This document shows positions 1 through 11,687 of a stretch of 64,000 nucleotides of DNA, piece after piece. Source of the stretch: Ignelater luminosus. Its lineage: Eukaryota; Arthropoda; Insecta; Coleoptera; Elateridae. Position 1 is the stretch's first letter, and each line of letters begins with the position of its first letter. Location of the stretch: contig VTPC01091055.1 of assembly GCA_011009095.1 (NCBI GenBank), positions 1-64,000 of the forward strand, in the 5' to 3' direction. A program made the position numbers and the translations under genes. The notes beneath the pieces were generated by a model, which made no database searches, was not told the origin of the DNA, and saw only the letters and a program-made list of their open reading frames with translations.

Positions 1-760
1 ATTTGTTAGCAAGTCAATTTTTAAAATTCACTATTTATAGCTACTTACTAACGACTTCTCACTTTCAAGCTTTTGTTGAAGAAGAATAGAATTAGTTTGT
101 ATGCACAACAAAGGAAATGTACAAAGTTACTGTTGACACTTTTATGACCAGTAAAGTGCAGGTAAAAATTAACCTACGGCAGTATTTGCAAAAGAGGTTG
201 CCTAAGTTCTAGAGATGTTTTCTATAATTCAATTTTGTGTTGCATGCAAATTGTGGTCTACACATAAACGATAACGACATTCTGATTTGATGTAACTGAC
301 GCTCAAACAAGACAAAATGTGGCAGTGCATTCCTTTTTTTCAATTTCTAACCAATAGTGAAGTTAATCACTTGCCAATTTTACATTAATTAATGCTAATA
401 ACTTTGATTAGAAAATGAATTTCTAATTTTTCGATGCATAGACATAAAACTATTCACGAGTTAAATAACTACAGGTATTGATATCACTTTAAAAGTGAAA
501 GACAAAGTTTGTATTTGCTTGCAAAATTTGAGGAAATTTCAGTCTGCAGCGTTCTCTCTGAAACTACTAACTACAACCCTTAATTGTCACAGTATGCCCC
601 AGTAGGTTCACAAAAGTTCACATTATACGGGACATTCTAGAAACCAGGCCAGATTCTCTTAAAATGTTTGAATGGGAGTACCAACAGGCAACACTATTAG
701 ACAAATTAGAGAAAATTATTTTCAATTCATTAACGAACTGATTTGCGAAATGGACTAATC
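1..760. other. Intergenic, no gene seen
   Basis: AT-rich sequence downstream of the minus-strand Ir21a gene. I see no open reading frame of interest and no clear repeat before the transposase relic that begins near 761. Confidence 0.5.
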
Positions 761-886
761 TGGATGCATGATGACGCACCAGCTTGTTATGCCTACAGCG
801 TCAGGCAATCGTTGAACGAAGATTTTCCGCAACGTTGGATAGGTCGTTATGCCCCTATATCGTGGCCACCGCGGTCCCCTGATTAA
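761..886 (+). pseudogene. Fossil Tc1/mariner-type transposase fragment
   Basis: Translation in the frame starting at 761 gives about 41 residues beginning WMHDDAPACYAYSVRQ, continuing through RWIGRYAPISWPPRSPD and then a stop. The aspartate followed by APxxY, the RWIGR block and the PPRSPD motif match the second and third catalytic-aspartate neighbourhoods of Tc1/mariner-superfamily transposases common in insects. The flanking sequence carries no readable transposase, so this is a short relic. Inverted copies of a 25-bp segment (about 953-981 and 1316-1342) lie just downstream and may be part of the same or another decayed element. Confidence 0.6.
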
Positions 887-1789
887 TCAGTTCATTCAGT
901 AATTGTGCAATTTTTCAATTATTTTAATCGATTGGTTTCTTTATTTTGTTATGGTTATGTCACAGATTACATACCTTTACAAGATGCAAAAGTTTGTGGC
1001 GGCACCTTTGATGTCGGAGGGTTCAGATTAAGGACCTTCAAATAGGTCGCCCATTAAATAGCTGGTATTCTTGAGCGGAAAATTTAAACCGTTTTGCAAT
1101 TAAACCAATTTGCAATTAAAAATATTTCTCAATGATTATAAATAACCACTTTTACCTTTAAAAAATCCTTTAATAAGTAATTTTCTAGAACGCACAAACA
1201 CCGAACAAACATACGCGCAGAATGAGGTTAACAGAAATACCACCTATTTAACAGCAAGTAGGGTCATTCGCTGTAAAATCTCGTCTCGGCGGGAAACACT
1301 TACTTTCGAATTTTGTAAAGGTATGTAATCTGTGGTTATGTCCTAAACGTAAATAAACAGAAACAGTTGCTGAGTTGTCCTGACAATAACCCTGACGTAA
1401 CTGCTTGCGCATTCAGGGCGCATTTGATTTTTTTTTTATTTTTAACACTGCGATGATTTACAAAGGAAAAGAAGGATGTTAAGACTGGATTTTAAAAAAA
1501 CCAACAAAATTCTTTTACAGTTTATTTCCACGAAGGTTAATTATTTTTGTTCTACAAAAATAAAATGAAATATTTGTGGTTAGGACAGTACAACCTATTA
1601 GAAGCGACATAACACATTAGTGATACATATTTTCTTTGCGTATTTTGTCTTGTGTATTACCACATGCATTTTCATTTTAAAAATATTTTAAAATTGTATG
1701 TATCACTTCAAAGACCACACTAACCACATTAAGTAATCCTACAATAATTCTAAAACAAGATGTGCTAGATAGTTTTAATTTCAAGTTTG
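887..1789. other. Intergenic, 3' flank of Ir21a
   Basis: No gene is visible. A roughly 25-bp inverted repeat pair (GGTATGTAATCTGTG-type core) occurs at 953-981 and 1316-1342. The sequence from about 1440 to 1789 is the likely 3' untranslated and downstream region of Ir21a on the minus strand, but no clear polyadenylation signal could be assigned. Confidence 0.4.
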
Positions 1790-4579
1790 CTAATCGCTTT
1801 TAGTCGACTTATTTTCATCCAACAATTCTTCTTTAAAACTATCACTGTCGCAATTTTCCTCTCCAAATATCTCTCGAAGATTGAAAATCTCGTTAATCTC
1901 AACTTCAATATCCTGTTCAGATTTCGCACAGTTCTGTTTAGGCGTAACATGATTCTGAACATTTTCCTCTTGCATCTCATCTCTGCTATCATTGTCGTTC
2001 TCATTTTGTTCATCGATCGTTTTATCTTCAAAACTGCCAAACATTCGACTGCTTCTACTGTACTGAATAGAATCCAGTTTCTCTCTTGGCGTTGGAAGAT
2101 CGTACGAACGCGGATTACTCGATATACTGCTTCTGACACTAAATGTACTTCTGCGACGCTTCCTTTTACATAAATTAAAACATCCACCCAGCCATTCGGA
2201 TAATAACGAGAATCCTCCCAAGACAAAACCAAAACTAAGTAAAAGGAACATGCCTTGCGTATCCTGTAATGCGAGTGCGCGATCTTCTGCACTTAGTATT
2301 TTTGAATTTCCACCAGCATTGGCCTAAAATGATAATAATTAGATAATAATTGAAACTTGCTTATTTCGAATTATTCATACCTGTAATAACTTTCCTGTTG
2401 AGCTCCTCATCATTTCCCATTCGACATCGTTTTTGAATTTGATCAAGAAGCCGCTTTCTACAGCTCTTATGATTCCTTGATTCAAGATAGACTTGTATAC
2501 AGAATTAATTTGAAAGACCATGCCAACTCCGTACGGTACAAAGCATTCTGAGCTTATATGCAGCATAGCGCGTTTGTTGCTGAAACGAATTTAACAAAAC
2601 GCTAAGTAATCGGGTCAAGTGTTTTAAGCAAAAGAAACAAACCTTGTAGAAAAATTAGTTCGTACTACATAATCCAATTGAGCCCTAGATCCCAAGAAGG
2701 CATAAGACCAGAAAAATGCAGTTGTTGTGTTTTTGATTCCCGCCTCTATAGTCGAAACATACTCGACATCTTTTAATAGCCTTGTTGTTGTAGGATCGGA
2801 AGAATTCTCAAACCAATATTGCCAACCTCCTTTATCTAAACAAATTCACCAGTAATTATTATAGAATTGACTTGTTCAATCCAATAATACCTAAGGTACC
2901 AATTTGATAGCGACCTGTCAATAATTGTTTTACCGAGTCTATCGTCTCTGGAAATACCGGTAGAGTTACAAAAGCAATGATAGAACCTGTGTAGCAGGCT
3001 GTTATGATTATGGTGAATAACCAATAGAAACCTAAAATTATTTTTTGTTTAGATTGTAGGCGCGGAAATTTAACTCGACTCACCAATTAAAAGTCTTGTA
3101 GCCATCTTATCAGATTTGCTCCATGATCTTTTGCCAATAAACGAAAAGCAATTAGTAAACGTTCCAAACACGTACCAAAACATGTTTTCCATCTCTTCGG
3201 GAGCTTCCAGTAAATACCTCAAACTATGTCTGTCGGAGAACGCTAATGGAAATATTGCAAGAAGGTATACTAGTGTTAAAGACAACCAAACTGTCCATTG
3301 AAAAGGGCCCATTATTGCTCTCCATCTGTTAGTTGTAACTTACTTTAATGGTACCAGCTAAAGAAAGAAGATGTATACCTGGGTAAGGCTGTTGAAGTTA
3401 GCGATACAAAAGCAGCGCAATCTTGTGAATGTCCATACGAAACGTCTACTCTACCTATTCTTTCAGGGACAATATACAAACCTCCCAATCCTATATCGGC
3501 TCTTCTTGCCATTAAATCATACATTACAGCATCTCCCGATCTGAAGATATCTTAATATGTCGTACTGTACATGCGGCTTTTATCAAATAATACTTACCCT
3601 AAAACTTCAGTATTTCTAGCTTCGCGAAAATCAGTGGTAAAATTGTATATTTCGGCTAATAACTTAACCAAACGCACTTCAGTTCCTTCCCATCTCAAGT
3701 CATCATTTTCATCTCGAGTTCTAGAAGAAAGAAACAGATAGCGCGAAAAAGTCAAAATTAGACAACAAATTGATACTTTTTAACAGCAAATGGTGGTTGA
3801 TTTGCTGCTGAAATAATGAACCTATGTCCAGCAAATCCTTGTTTTATTTTCGAAGGAAATAACGGAACATAAGGTCTTGTCAAGTTTCCTTTAATCCACG
3901 AGGTAAGCACATGAGGTGTACTCGAACCCAAACCATCCACGTATAGGTTATGCGTATACAGGATAAAAGGCAATTCTTCTTGGGAGCTCACGATTTTCTC
4001 CGATTGAGCTATAACTAAAAGATTAACGAAACTTTGGGCCACTTCGTTTGCTAGAAATTCATACACTCTCCATTGCGACGATCTCGCCACAACGATGACC
4101 TTGTTTACATTCTGAGCACCTATAACATCTCTACATCGCATTACGTCTTCCATAAAGAGAACGTAACTAACGCATTTATTTTCAAAAGAATTCAATAACT
4201 GACGGTTAACTACAGAATATTTTTTATCTATTGTACCGTGCATATAGGCCAAGGGATAGTTTCTAAATAATTCTTCAAGTAGCAAACCTTTATTGTTTTC
4301 AACTGCAGTGTCATAGAGCACGACAGGTGTGCAACCACCCAAATGTAATAGAGAAACTGTCGTTAACAAATTTACCAGAGAAGGAACTTGATTGAACTGT
4401 AGATTGCGTCCGAAGAATGCGTCCATCCACTTTTCCGCCTGCGGTTTTTCGTGCGATTTCTCTAACGCCCTCTTTCCGATTTTATGCACTACTTTAATCG
4501 TGCCATTGTAAGAAGATATCGATGATAATCTACTACAGGTTAATAGAATTAATAATGGTAGTGCTTTCGACGGAATCAT
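1790..4579 (-). CDS. Ir21a: Ionotropic receptor 21a (cool-sensing IR subunit)
   Basis: Eight coding exons on the minus strand: 4579-3777, 3720-3598, 3540-3379, 3325-3084, 3031-2891, 2835-2643, 2579-2381 and 2323-1790. All junctions are GT/AG and phases match, giving 2397 nt (798 aa). The start ATG at 4579 opens a hydrophobic signal peptide (MIPSKALPLLILLTCSRLSS). The first ligand-binding lobe follows from about residue 269 (RWEGTEVRLVKLLAE). M1 lies near residues 369-391, then the pore segment with FWYVFGTFTNCFSF. The next membrane helix near 445-466 reads GFYWLFTIIITACYTGSIIAF, and the last one is at about 646-668. An acidic cytosolic tail of about 130 residues follows. The pore and post-pore blocks match Drosophila IR21a closely as I recall that protein. 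In flies IR21a works with IR25a and IR93a in cool-sensing neurons; that role here is inferred from orthology. No disabling change is seen. Confidence 0.93.
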
Positions 4580-4864
4580 ATTTGAATTTATCGTTAAGTC
4601 TCTTTGATTTCCTCTTTTATAGCTTCTACGTAACCTTTAATTTCTTATATTTCTTAGTTCATTTTGTATTAATTGAAATGCAGGTGTACGTCTTTCGTCT
4701 AGTATCATTTCATCTAAAATTTATGCCTACCTCAATTTAGAATGCTGTTTTCGCTTAGATTGAAATTAATTGAATCTGATTTCGATATAAATCTAAATTA
4801 TATTTTTGTCTTTTTCATATTAAAAGGAAAACCGGAAAAGATTTATAGGGCCCCGTTAAATTGC

Positions 4865-4985
4865 ATATGGTTGCTAGGCAGAATTTTGTATGTATTATGC
4901 ACAATGTAGACTTTAAAGTGTATGTTTCTGTCTATTTTTTAAATTTTTGATCTACGTAACCTAGTGTCATGATGACAAACAAATA
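4865..4985 (+). repeat. Dispersed repeat, copy 1
   Basis: About 110 bp beginning near GGTTGCTAGGCAGAATTTTGTATG and ending near CTAGTGTCATGATG. It is matched in opposite orientation at about 9130-9235. The copies share the segments around TGCACAATGTAGA and TACGTAACxTAGTGTCAT. The type of element is unknown. Confidence 0.6.
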
Positions 4986-5064
4986 TATCTAGTAGTTACT
5001 AGTGACGTTTCAATATATCAATAATATTGAAAATTGTAGTATGCATCATTGAACTGTACATTTT

Positions 5065-5831
5065 TGTTACATATAATAATAATTTTTTCTACAACCGTCA
5101 AAAAAAAAGGTTAGATTTAAGCATCGCCAAGGATACGGGAAGCTTTTCATTTTTTCACATGGGAGCAAAATATATATTTTAAGCCCATGTGCGCAAAAAA
5201 TATGTTTCACCCACATGTGCGAGAAAAAAAAACAAAAATGACCCATTAGGTAACTACTTATTTTTGCAAATTAATTTATTATTTTGCATTTTCATCGCAC
5301 ACTTGTTTTGAATAATTTACTTCAAAAATTCATATAATAATGTTTGAAGGTTGTAGAAAAAATGTTTGCATTTCGTGAGGGAAATCAGTGATTTTTTGGC
5401 GCATTCGAATGACTTTTTTGCCGAGACCTATGAATAATAATACGAGCGTTAAAAAATGCGTTCAACTTTATTTACGTTTTTAAATACATTAGTTGCGGTG
5501 TCATTGTTGTATTCACAACTCTCATTCATTCATCGAATGTTAAATACATCGAAACTTAACTACATCTAATACATATAAAATACAAAACATTTTAATAGCT
5601 TAATCGGAATTATCCATAAGACCTAACGGTCTCGGCAAAAAAATGCCATTCTCATGCGCTACAAAAAAAACACTGATTTCCCGCACTTAATACAAAAAGC
5701 ACTATTAGATGTAGGTCAAGAAGGCTAGTCAAAACAACGTAAATGTACAAAAAGTTGTTATTAAACGTGCTCCTCATAATGTGGTACTTTTATTAAAATA
5801 AAGGCTATAACAAACATCCTAAGATGTAACA
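5065..5831 (+). repeat. 5' LTR, split by a foldback insertion
   Basis: The first 22 bp match the start of the 3' LTR. Similarity resumes at about 5707 (AGATGTAGGTCAAGAAGG) and continues to 5831. Relative to the 3' LTR it also carries about 30 extra bases near 5764-5793, bounded by TTATTA repeats. The 3' LTR probably lost these by slippage or short-repeat recombination. Confidence 0.8.
5087..5706. mobile_element. Foldback/MITE insertion inside the 5' LTR
   Basis: These bases are absent from the 3' LTR. They contain an inverted repeat of about 50-60 bp: the left arm near 5379-5432 (GGGAAATCAGTG then a T-run, GCCGAGAC) pairs with the right arm near 5626-5685 (GTCTCGGCAAAAAAATG through CACTGATTTCCC). 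The piece between 5087 and 5379 includes CTACAACC, which recurs inverted near 5350. The exact ends and target duplication were not resolved. Confidence 0.6.
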
Positions 5832-6067
5832 TGGTGTCAGGTGTAAACCTATTAATAATTGTATAGAGTAAAGAGTGGTAAAGAAATAAAAAGAAAAGTA
5901 CCGAAAAAAGTTTAAAATTGTGAAGCTAAAAAATTTGACGGAAAATTGAAAGATTAAGATATTGGTCAGTAAAAATAGAATCAATAGTATTAAATCCTAT
6001 ATTAAGTCCACTAATATTTGATGGAAATGTAAATAAAAATTACCAAAGATTTAAACAACGTTTCAAG

Positions 6068-7261
6068 ATGTATTTAGCAACAAATAATTTAGTAAAGGAT
6101 ACAGATGAAAGGAAGATAGCTTTGTTTTTGACATTTGCAGGAGATGAGGCAATAGATGTTTTTAACACATTAAAACTTACTGAAAAGGAAAAAGAAAGTT
6201 ATTCTAAAGTAGTTGCAGCCTTCGATGAATACTGTAAGCCACGTAACAATGAAACATACAATCGGTTTCAGTTCTTTTCTAGACAACAACAAGAAGGAGA
6301 AAGTATTAATCATTTCATCAAAGAATTAAAAATAATGGCTAAATCTTGTAATTTTGGAGAACAAGAACAGTCCCTTAGTAGAGTATTTTGGGTATGTGTG
6401 ATCAACAATTACAAGAAAAACTTTTAGGTAAAGGTGATATTAATTTGGAAACGGCTGAAGAAATTTGTAGGTCATCAGAGGCGACTAAAAGACAAGCAAA
6501 GGATCTTCAAGGTGAAAAAGTGGATGTGATAAGAAGTGAACAAAAGTATATGAGAGGTACAAGGGGATATGGTAAGAATATAAATAGAGAACGTGAAAAA
6601 ACTAAAGATAAGTATGACTGCTTAAAGTGTGGAAGACAACATAATAAAGTGTTTTGCATTTGGAAAAAGGTGTAATAAGTGTGGTAAGATAGGTCATTTT
6701 GCGATAGGATGTAGACGTCATAAAACTAATACTAATAATAATGATAATTATAAAGAAGCTAGCATACATGAAATGTATAATGACAGTAGTAGTACTGATA
6801 ATGAAGAAATTTTTATGTCTAGTATAGAGCTAGATAATGTAAACTATGTTAATGAGGTAGTTTGGGAAGAATTAGTTTTTATTAATAACAAACCTGTAAA
6901 TTTCAAATTAGATTCAGGTGCAATGTGCAATGTTCTGCCATATGATGTCGTCAAAAACTTAGACAGGGAGAACTCTATTAAAAGTTCAAATAAAACAATA
7001 ATTGCATATGGAGAAAATAAAATTAAAGTCATTGGTGAACTAATTTTGAAATGTATAGTCAGAAAGAATGAATATAAGTTCATTGTGGTAGATGTCAAAA
7101 GTAGACCTATCTTAGGTTTAAACGCATGCATAAAATTAAATCTAATCAGTAAAATTGATAAAATTGATGCAGGTATTAATTTAAGAAATGAATTTATAAA
7201 TAAGAATTTATCAGTTTTTGAAGGAGAGGGGCAGGTTCCATTTGAATATAAAACAAACTAA
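6068..7261 (+). pseudogene. gag-protease region of the LTR element
   Basis: Three overlapping reading frames (6068-6427, 6388-6675, 6629-7261) read as one gag/protease polyprotein broken by frameshifts near 6385 and 6655. The capsid-like part has the block LFLTFAGDEAIDVFNTL, typical of Ty3/gypsy gag in insects. A CCHC zinc knuckle (CNKCGKIGHFAIGC) and a second partial CxxC element follow. The aspartic protease active site appears as LDSGA in the last frame. The frame ends at 7261, where the pol region should continue but has been deleted. The frameshifts make it a pseudogene. Confidence 0.8.
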
Positions 7262-7710
7262 AAGAAAATTACAAAGCTGTTAAAATTAATTGTAGGAGAT
7301 TACTAAATGTATTTAAAGAGAAACAATTTATTACCAAGAATTACTATGACAAAACAGCACTCGATAAGTCTGATTTTGCCAAGAATGAAGATGTTTTGTT
7401 AAAAGTTAGAAAGGAGGATAAGTGGGTATCAAGGAAGATAATAGATATTCACCAGACTCCTAGATCATATATTGTTAAAGAACAAAATGAGCCTGTTTAT
7501 CGTAGAAAGTCTTCGTTTCTAAGGCACTCTAATTTAGATAGTTATAATAAAAATACTAATAGTAGTGAAGGACAGAAAAAACATCAAGAAAAAGTTGACT
7601 ATAAGTGTGACAGGAATAGTTCTATGGTTCAGTCAAATAGTGGCAGTGTTGTGTCAACAAAGTCTGGTAGAATAGTTAAAAAACCATCTTGGTTAAATGA
7701 CTATTGTTAG
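7262..7710 (+). pseudogene. Integrase C-terminal remnant of the LTR element
   Basis: Reading through a stop near the deletion joint, the frame ending at 7710 carries the integrase C-terminal pattern: a region rich in KxxYD, then VLLKVRKEDKWVSRKI, then PRSYIV and YRRKSSFLRH. This is the usual end of Ty3/gypsy pol before the purine tract. The upstream two thirds of pol are missing. Confidence 0.7.
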
Positions 7711-7739
7711 TAGTGCTAATTTATTTATAAAGAGGGGGA

Positions 7740-7854
7740 TGTTACATATAATAATAATTTTAGATGTAAGTCAAGAAGGCTAGTCAAAACAATGTAAATG
7801 TACAAAGAGTTGCTATTAAAATAAAGGCTATAATAAACATCCTAAGATGTAACA
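7740..7854 (+). repeat. 3' LTR
   Basis: A short LTR of 115 bp with TGTTACA/TGTAACA inverted ends, preceded by AGAGGGGGA. It is followed directly by the ATTTT target duplication. Confidence 0.85.
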
Positions 7855-8099
7855 ATTTTGCTATAAATTAATTATTGCAACGGAGAAGTGTTTGAAAAAC
7901 TAATACTCACGCCAATGAAATGTCATAAGATTATTTGAGATTATAATTGACAGTAGTTGTAGGAATTAAAACGAAATGATTCCCTAAATGTGTGTGTTGT
8001 CATATTCATAGGTTAGGTACTTGGTCACATTTTCAAATTAAAATTAAGGTATTAATTTCGTTTATTTAGGATATAATCTAGAAATAAACAATTTTGTTG

Positions 8100-8540
8100 T
8101 TAATAGAAAGTTTGAGCAAATTCACATTAAGCATCCCGCTAACGATAAAGTCACATGACCAAATACGGTAGAAATTTAGCGGGCATGTAATACTTAAAGA
8201 GTTTGAGCGAACAACCGACAATATACCAACGTTAATGCAACCTAACATAACCTGATGATCTCAGTGAATGTGATTATTTAAAAAAACACGTTTTCAATTT
8301 ATTCATTTATTATTAATAAATTAGTAACAGTGAAAATATTGTCAAAATGTACATGCTCGAAGTACACGTCACAAATTACTAACCTCACAAACCAAGTTAC
8401 CGTATACGGTATTCGCTCCCTTATTTGCAAGGAAATAGCGGGCTCCGATAAACTAGCGTTACGATAATGTTCTGATCATGCCTAGTTGTCGCAAAATAAC
8501 GTTATCGTATAGCGTAAAGTGTGCTCAAACTCTCTATTAA
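8100..8540. mobile_element. MITE with TTAA flanks
   Basis: The element 8104-8536 (433 bp) has inverted ends TAGAAAGTTTGAGC and GCTCAAACTCTCTA, with TTAA directly on both sides (8100-8103, 8537-8540). Further inward the arms share TAACGATAA/TTATCG-type segments. TTAA suggests piggyBac-type mobilisation, but the terminal bases are not the usual CCC, so the superfamily is uncertain. Confidence 0.65.
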
Positions 8541-8596
8541 CACGTAAACGAAAGTGAATACAGTTAAATTTTTCAAAACATTAGTTGGATAGAAAT

Positions 8597-8996
8597 GGAC
8601 CACGCAAGTGTTACGTCACTTTTGTTAGTTACCATGGTCACCACTTTCCAAACAAATCGTTTGTTAAACGCCACAAGAGAAGTTTTAAACTTCTAGAAAA
8701 ACGTTTTAATCGTGTTTTATTTAATCTTACTACACAGGTAAGTTAAAATGATGTATTTGCCATCGTTTAATGATAAGTTATGAATCACATTTTAATGAGA
8801 AAAGAGGATTAAAAGTGGGTATTGCTAGAGAGTATTAAATTAACTACAATTACTTACCAATACAATTTATATATTAGGTAAAACACAATAAATACTGTTT
8901 TTTATAGATTCGAAATTTCTCTTATGGCAATCAAACATAGGAAAATGTTTTGTTTGGAAAATAGTAAGAGAGCGTGACGTCAGCACTTGCGCAGTC
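8597..8996. repeat. Inverted-repeat element (probable MITE)
   Basis: The left arm GACCACGCAAGTGTTACGTCAC pairs with the right arm GTGACGTCAGCACTTGCGCAGTC. A second matching pair, TTTCCAAACAAA at left and TTTGTTTGGAAA at right, lies further in. No coding capacity. The ends are approximate. Confidence 0.55.
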
Positions 8997-9129
8997 TATT
9001 GTAGAATAAAATGTTGATGTCTTTACAGTGCTACTAATAAATCGATACAAAATCCCTAAATGTATAATTTTGCAATCTGTCACTTTTGCACACCAGAATA
9101 TAATTGACGAAACAAGTGTGACATCAGCT

Positions 9130-9235
9130 TAACGGTTGGTACATTATGACACTACGTTACGTGGATTCAGAATTTAAAAAATAAACAATCTACATTGTGC
9201 ATGATTCATACAAAATGTTGCGTAGCAACCAAGTA
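9130..9235 (-). repeat. Dispersed repeat, copy 2
   Basis: Inverted counterpart of the repeat at 4865-4985. It shares the stretches around ATGACACTACGTTACGT, TCTACATTGTGCAT and GCGTAGCAACCAA. Confidence 0.6.
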
Positions 9236-9483
9236 GAAGAAACGCAGTTGATCCATTTGGCCTCCAGCCAATCAGTAGCATATACGTCAGCTTAGTCCAC
9301 AGTGCGATACGCGCTAGTGCTGTTTTAAAATATGGTGTTGTTGCTGAGATTTGGGATCAAAATTACAAAACACTTTAAAAGGTAAATCAACCAATATTGG
9401 TGTTGGTTTTAAAAATGTCAGTATTAATACGATCTAACGGTAAAGAGACAATATCCAACTTGACTATTAAAAGTCATATGGAA

Positions 9484-10215
9484 TATACAGGATGTTTTAA
9501 AAATTAGTTCAAATACTTGGCAGGCGCATTTCTCAACCAAAATTAACTTTTTTTTACCATATAACAAGAGTTAATTTAACGAATACATAACGTCGTTGTG
9601 GTGATTACAAATAATTAGAAAATGCCATAAAGTTAATGATGCTCGCATTGAAAGTTTGTTATAACATTATTTTTACTAAAATAATAGAATCGAAACCATT
9701 TTTCATAATAGTTTCTAACCTTTAACTGTAGACGTCTAAAATTACATCAAAAAACTCAAGAACATTGTTTTCGGTGCTAAGTTTCTCGTTTTGCTGAGGT
9801 CTTTTTGTTTTCCATTGCATTACATTACAAAAGTTAAGCAAGTTTTAATGTTTGTATTTTGTGCATATTGTAATGAAAATATCAAACATGTTTTAAATTA
9901 AAATTAAAGTTCATTTTTAAAATTTTACCTAAAGCTTATTTTAAGAAAACTGAAATTACATTACACAGTAGTTTCTTAAATGCTTACTGCTATCATAAGA
10001 TTTATTAGTACAATTGAACAGAAATTAACATCAATGCTAGAAAAATCTAATTCGAATTTAATCATACAGTATTGTCAGATTTAAAGATTTTTAATTGACC
10101 ATATTTCGAAAACTATGGATTTATGGCAAAAACTGTATTTAACTTTTTGATTGAGATTTTGATGTTGATTCACGTAGTGTGCATATTATACGCCATTTTA
10201 CGTAAACCCTGTATA
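9484..10215. mobile_element. MITE with TATA flanks and CAGGRTGTTT ends
   Basis: The element 9488-10211 (724 bp) starts CAGGATGTTTTAAAA and ends AAACCCTG. It is flanked by TATA on both sides (9484-9487, 10212-10215). The end type resembles the CAGGGTGATC element at 25156. Long internal homology between arms is weak. No coding capacity. Confidence 0.5.
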
Positions 10216-10239
10216 CTTCTGTAAATTTTAGTTTGTTTA

Positions 10240-10815
10240 CCGTTGAAATCATTTATGTTGTTCTTTACAATGCAGAGTGGAAGGTACAGATTCTCAGATA
10301 CCGACTGACAAGATTGTGCGTTAGGAGTTTATGGAAGCACAAGCGGAGTTGCCGCATTTGGAAACATCCAATACAATTTAACCCTCACTTGTTTTTATTG
10401 TTGCTTAATTTCTTTACAGTAATTTTGAAAATTCTATATATCTAAATTCATCTGACCAATAAGTTTGTAGACAAATGTGAAAATAACATGTATAAATCAA
10501 TATGAGGACAAATTTTACTTACATTTGGCAACCCTGCCCAGAAGAAATAAAAAGTAAAGCAACATAAAATTGTTACAACTGTGTTAATTAAACAAATATA
10601 CCTACTTTAGTTTTGTAACACAGCAGTCTGATTGAAATTTAAATTAATTAAAATTATTGTTGAGGTTACGTTTATAACTTAATTTGTTTACATTCTACGA
10701 CTCCACATGATACACGATTTCGTTCTTTTATTCCGAGAAACTCTGTTTACTCTCTGCATCACGTGATCCATCGCTCCACTCGCAGCGCTCCAACCCCTCT
10801 AAAGAAAACCAAACG
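10240..10815 (+). repeat. Dispersed repeat family B, copy 1
   Basis: About 575 bp that aligns along its length with 29905-30631. Shared landmarks are TTGTGCGTTAGGAGTTTAT, GCACAAGCGGAGTTG, TTGTTGAGGTTACGT and TATTCCGAGAAACTCTGTTT, then TCACGTGATC and the AAAACCxAACGTA end. The right end carries the inverted-terminal sequence seen complete in copy 2. Confidence 0.75.
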
Positions 10816-11200
10816 TATCTTATATACAATCTGTAAAAAAGCATGACGGGGCTTACTAGTCCAGCTTAGACTGCGTCTCCAGTGTTTCCAGTAGTTCCCA
10901 GTGTTGCCAACCTTAATTAAGGTAAAGTAGTCAACTGTAATAAATGTTGTTAAATAACTACTTGTTGCCGTTCTGAGACTACAGATGGTACACCTATAGT
11001 TTGTAGTCGCCCCGTTTCCAATCTTACTAACTATAATCTTTGAATTTAACCTTAGGATTTTATCAGTACCTAAAGGGTATACTGTAACGGTATGTTGATA
11101 TCTGTATTTGAGAGTTTGGTACCAAACTGAATGTGTCATCCAACTACCTTTCCTTGCTTCTGATAATATTATACAGCTATTCCAATTAAATAATTACAAT
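10816..11200. other. No recognisable feature
   Basis: The only open frame here (minus strand, ending 10759) has no recognisable motif and overlaps repeat family B. I treat it as chance. Confidence 0.4.
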
Positions 11201-11259
11201 TTTTATGGACTAGTAATATCAGATTTTGATAAATAAAAGAAATCGGCAAAAAAGCTCAC

Positions 11260-11410
11260 GTTGGTGGGAGGCAGCATAGGGACGAGACAAGTATCAAAGT
11301 TTAAATTGTTATTTTTATTTTTTTCTGACCGCACAGGGGATCCTTTATTGAACAGGGCCCTGGGCTGCAGCCCATAAAGACCATGCCTAAATCCGTCCCT
11401 GTTCTTGCAA
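11260..11410 (-). repeat. Possible hAT terminal fragment
   Basis: The segment GGGCCCTGGGCTGCAGCCCATAAAG followed by CCATGCCTAAATCCGTCC resembles the outer ends of zf-MYM-type hAT elements in insects, where a cysteine-poor terminal region precedes the inverted end. The element's other end and target duplication were not found. Confidence 0.35.
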
Positions 11411-11687
11411 GAACAGAATGCGCGTGAATCATCCAAAGTCCAACACACCTACAAATTTTAAGTGCTTTGGGTATTTTAAGTTTGTTTAACTCGGTTAGCG
11501 ATTTAATCTTAGTTTTCAGTGTTTTAGTGCTTAGTGGTTCTTGTTAAATGCTGCTTTACCAGTTAAATATATGGTGTTGACATTAGTAAGATTATTATTA
11601 ATAATAATGTTTTTACCAACACTTGTGTCATTAATGAATTCTACTATAATATTAGCAGCGATGAACAGGAGCGACAGACCGAGGTCA

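Larger units (their letters stand above)
5060..7859 (+). mobile_element. Internally deleted Ty3/gypsy-like LTR retrotransposon
   Basis: The element body is 5065-7854, flanked by the 5-bp target duplication ATTTT (5060-5064 and 7855-7859). The 5' LTR is 5065-5831 and the 3' LTR is 7740-7854. Both begin TGTTACATATAATAATAATTTT and end GATGTAACA. The 5' LTR is inflated by a foldback insertion of about 600 bp. A likely tRNA-Leu-type primer binding site (TGGTGTCAG) starts at 5832, and a purine tract (AGAGGGGGA) sits just before the 3' LTR. Inside are gag, zinc knuckle, protease and the integrase C-terminus. Reverse transcriptase, RNase H and the integrase core are missing, so the copy cannot move by itself. 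The gag style suggests the Ty3/gypsy group, clade uncertain. Confidence 0.85.

Noticed and set aside
1765-2292. Open frames on both strands (1765-2292 minus, 1787-2173 plus) over the last Ir21a exon
   Set aside because: They overlap the correct minus-strand frame ending at 1790, which alone joins in phase to the upstream exons and carries the last membrane helix.
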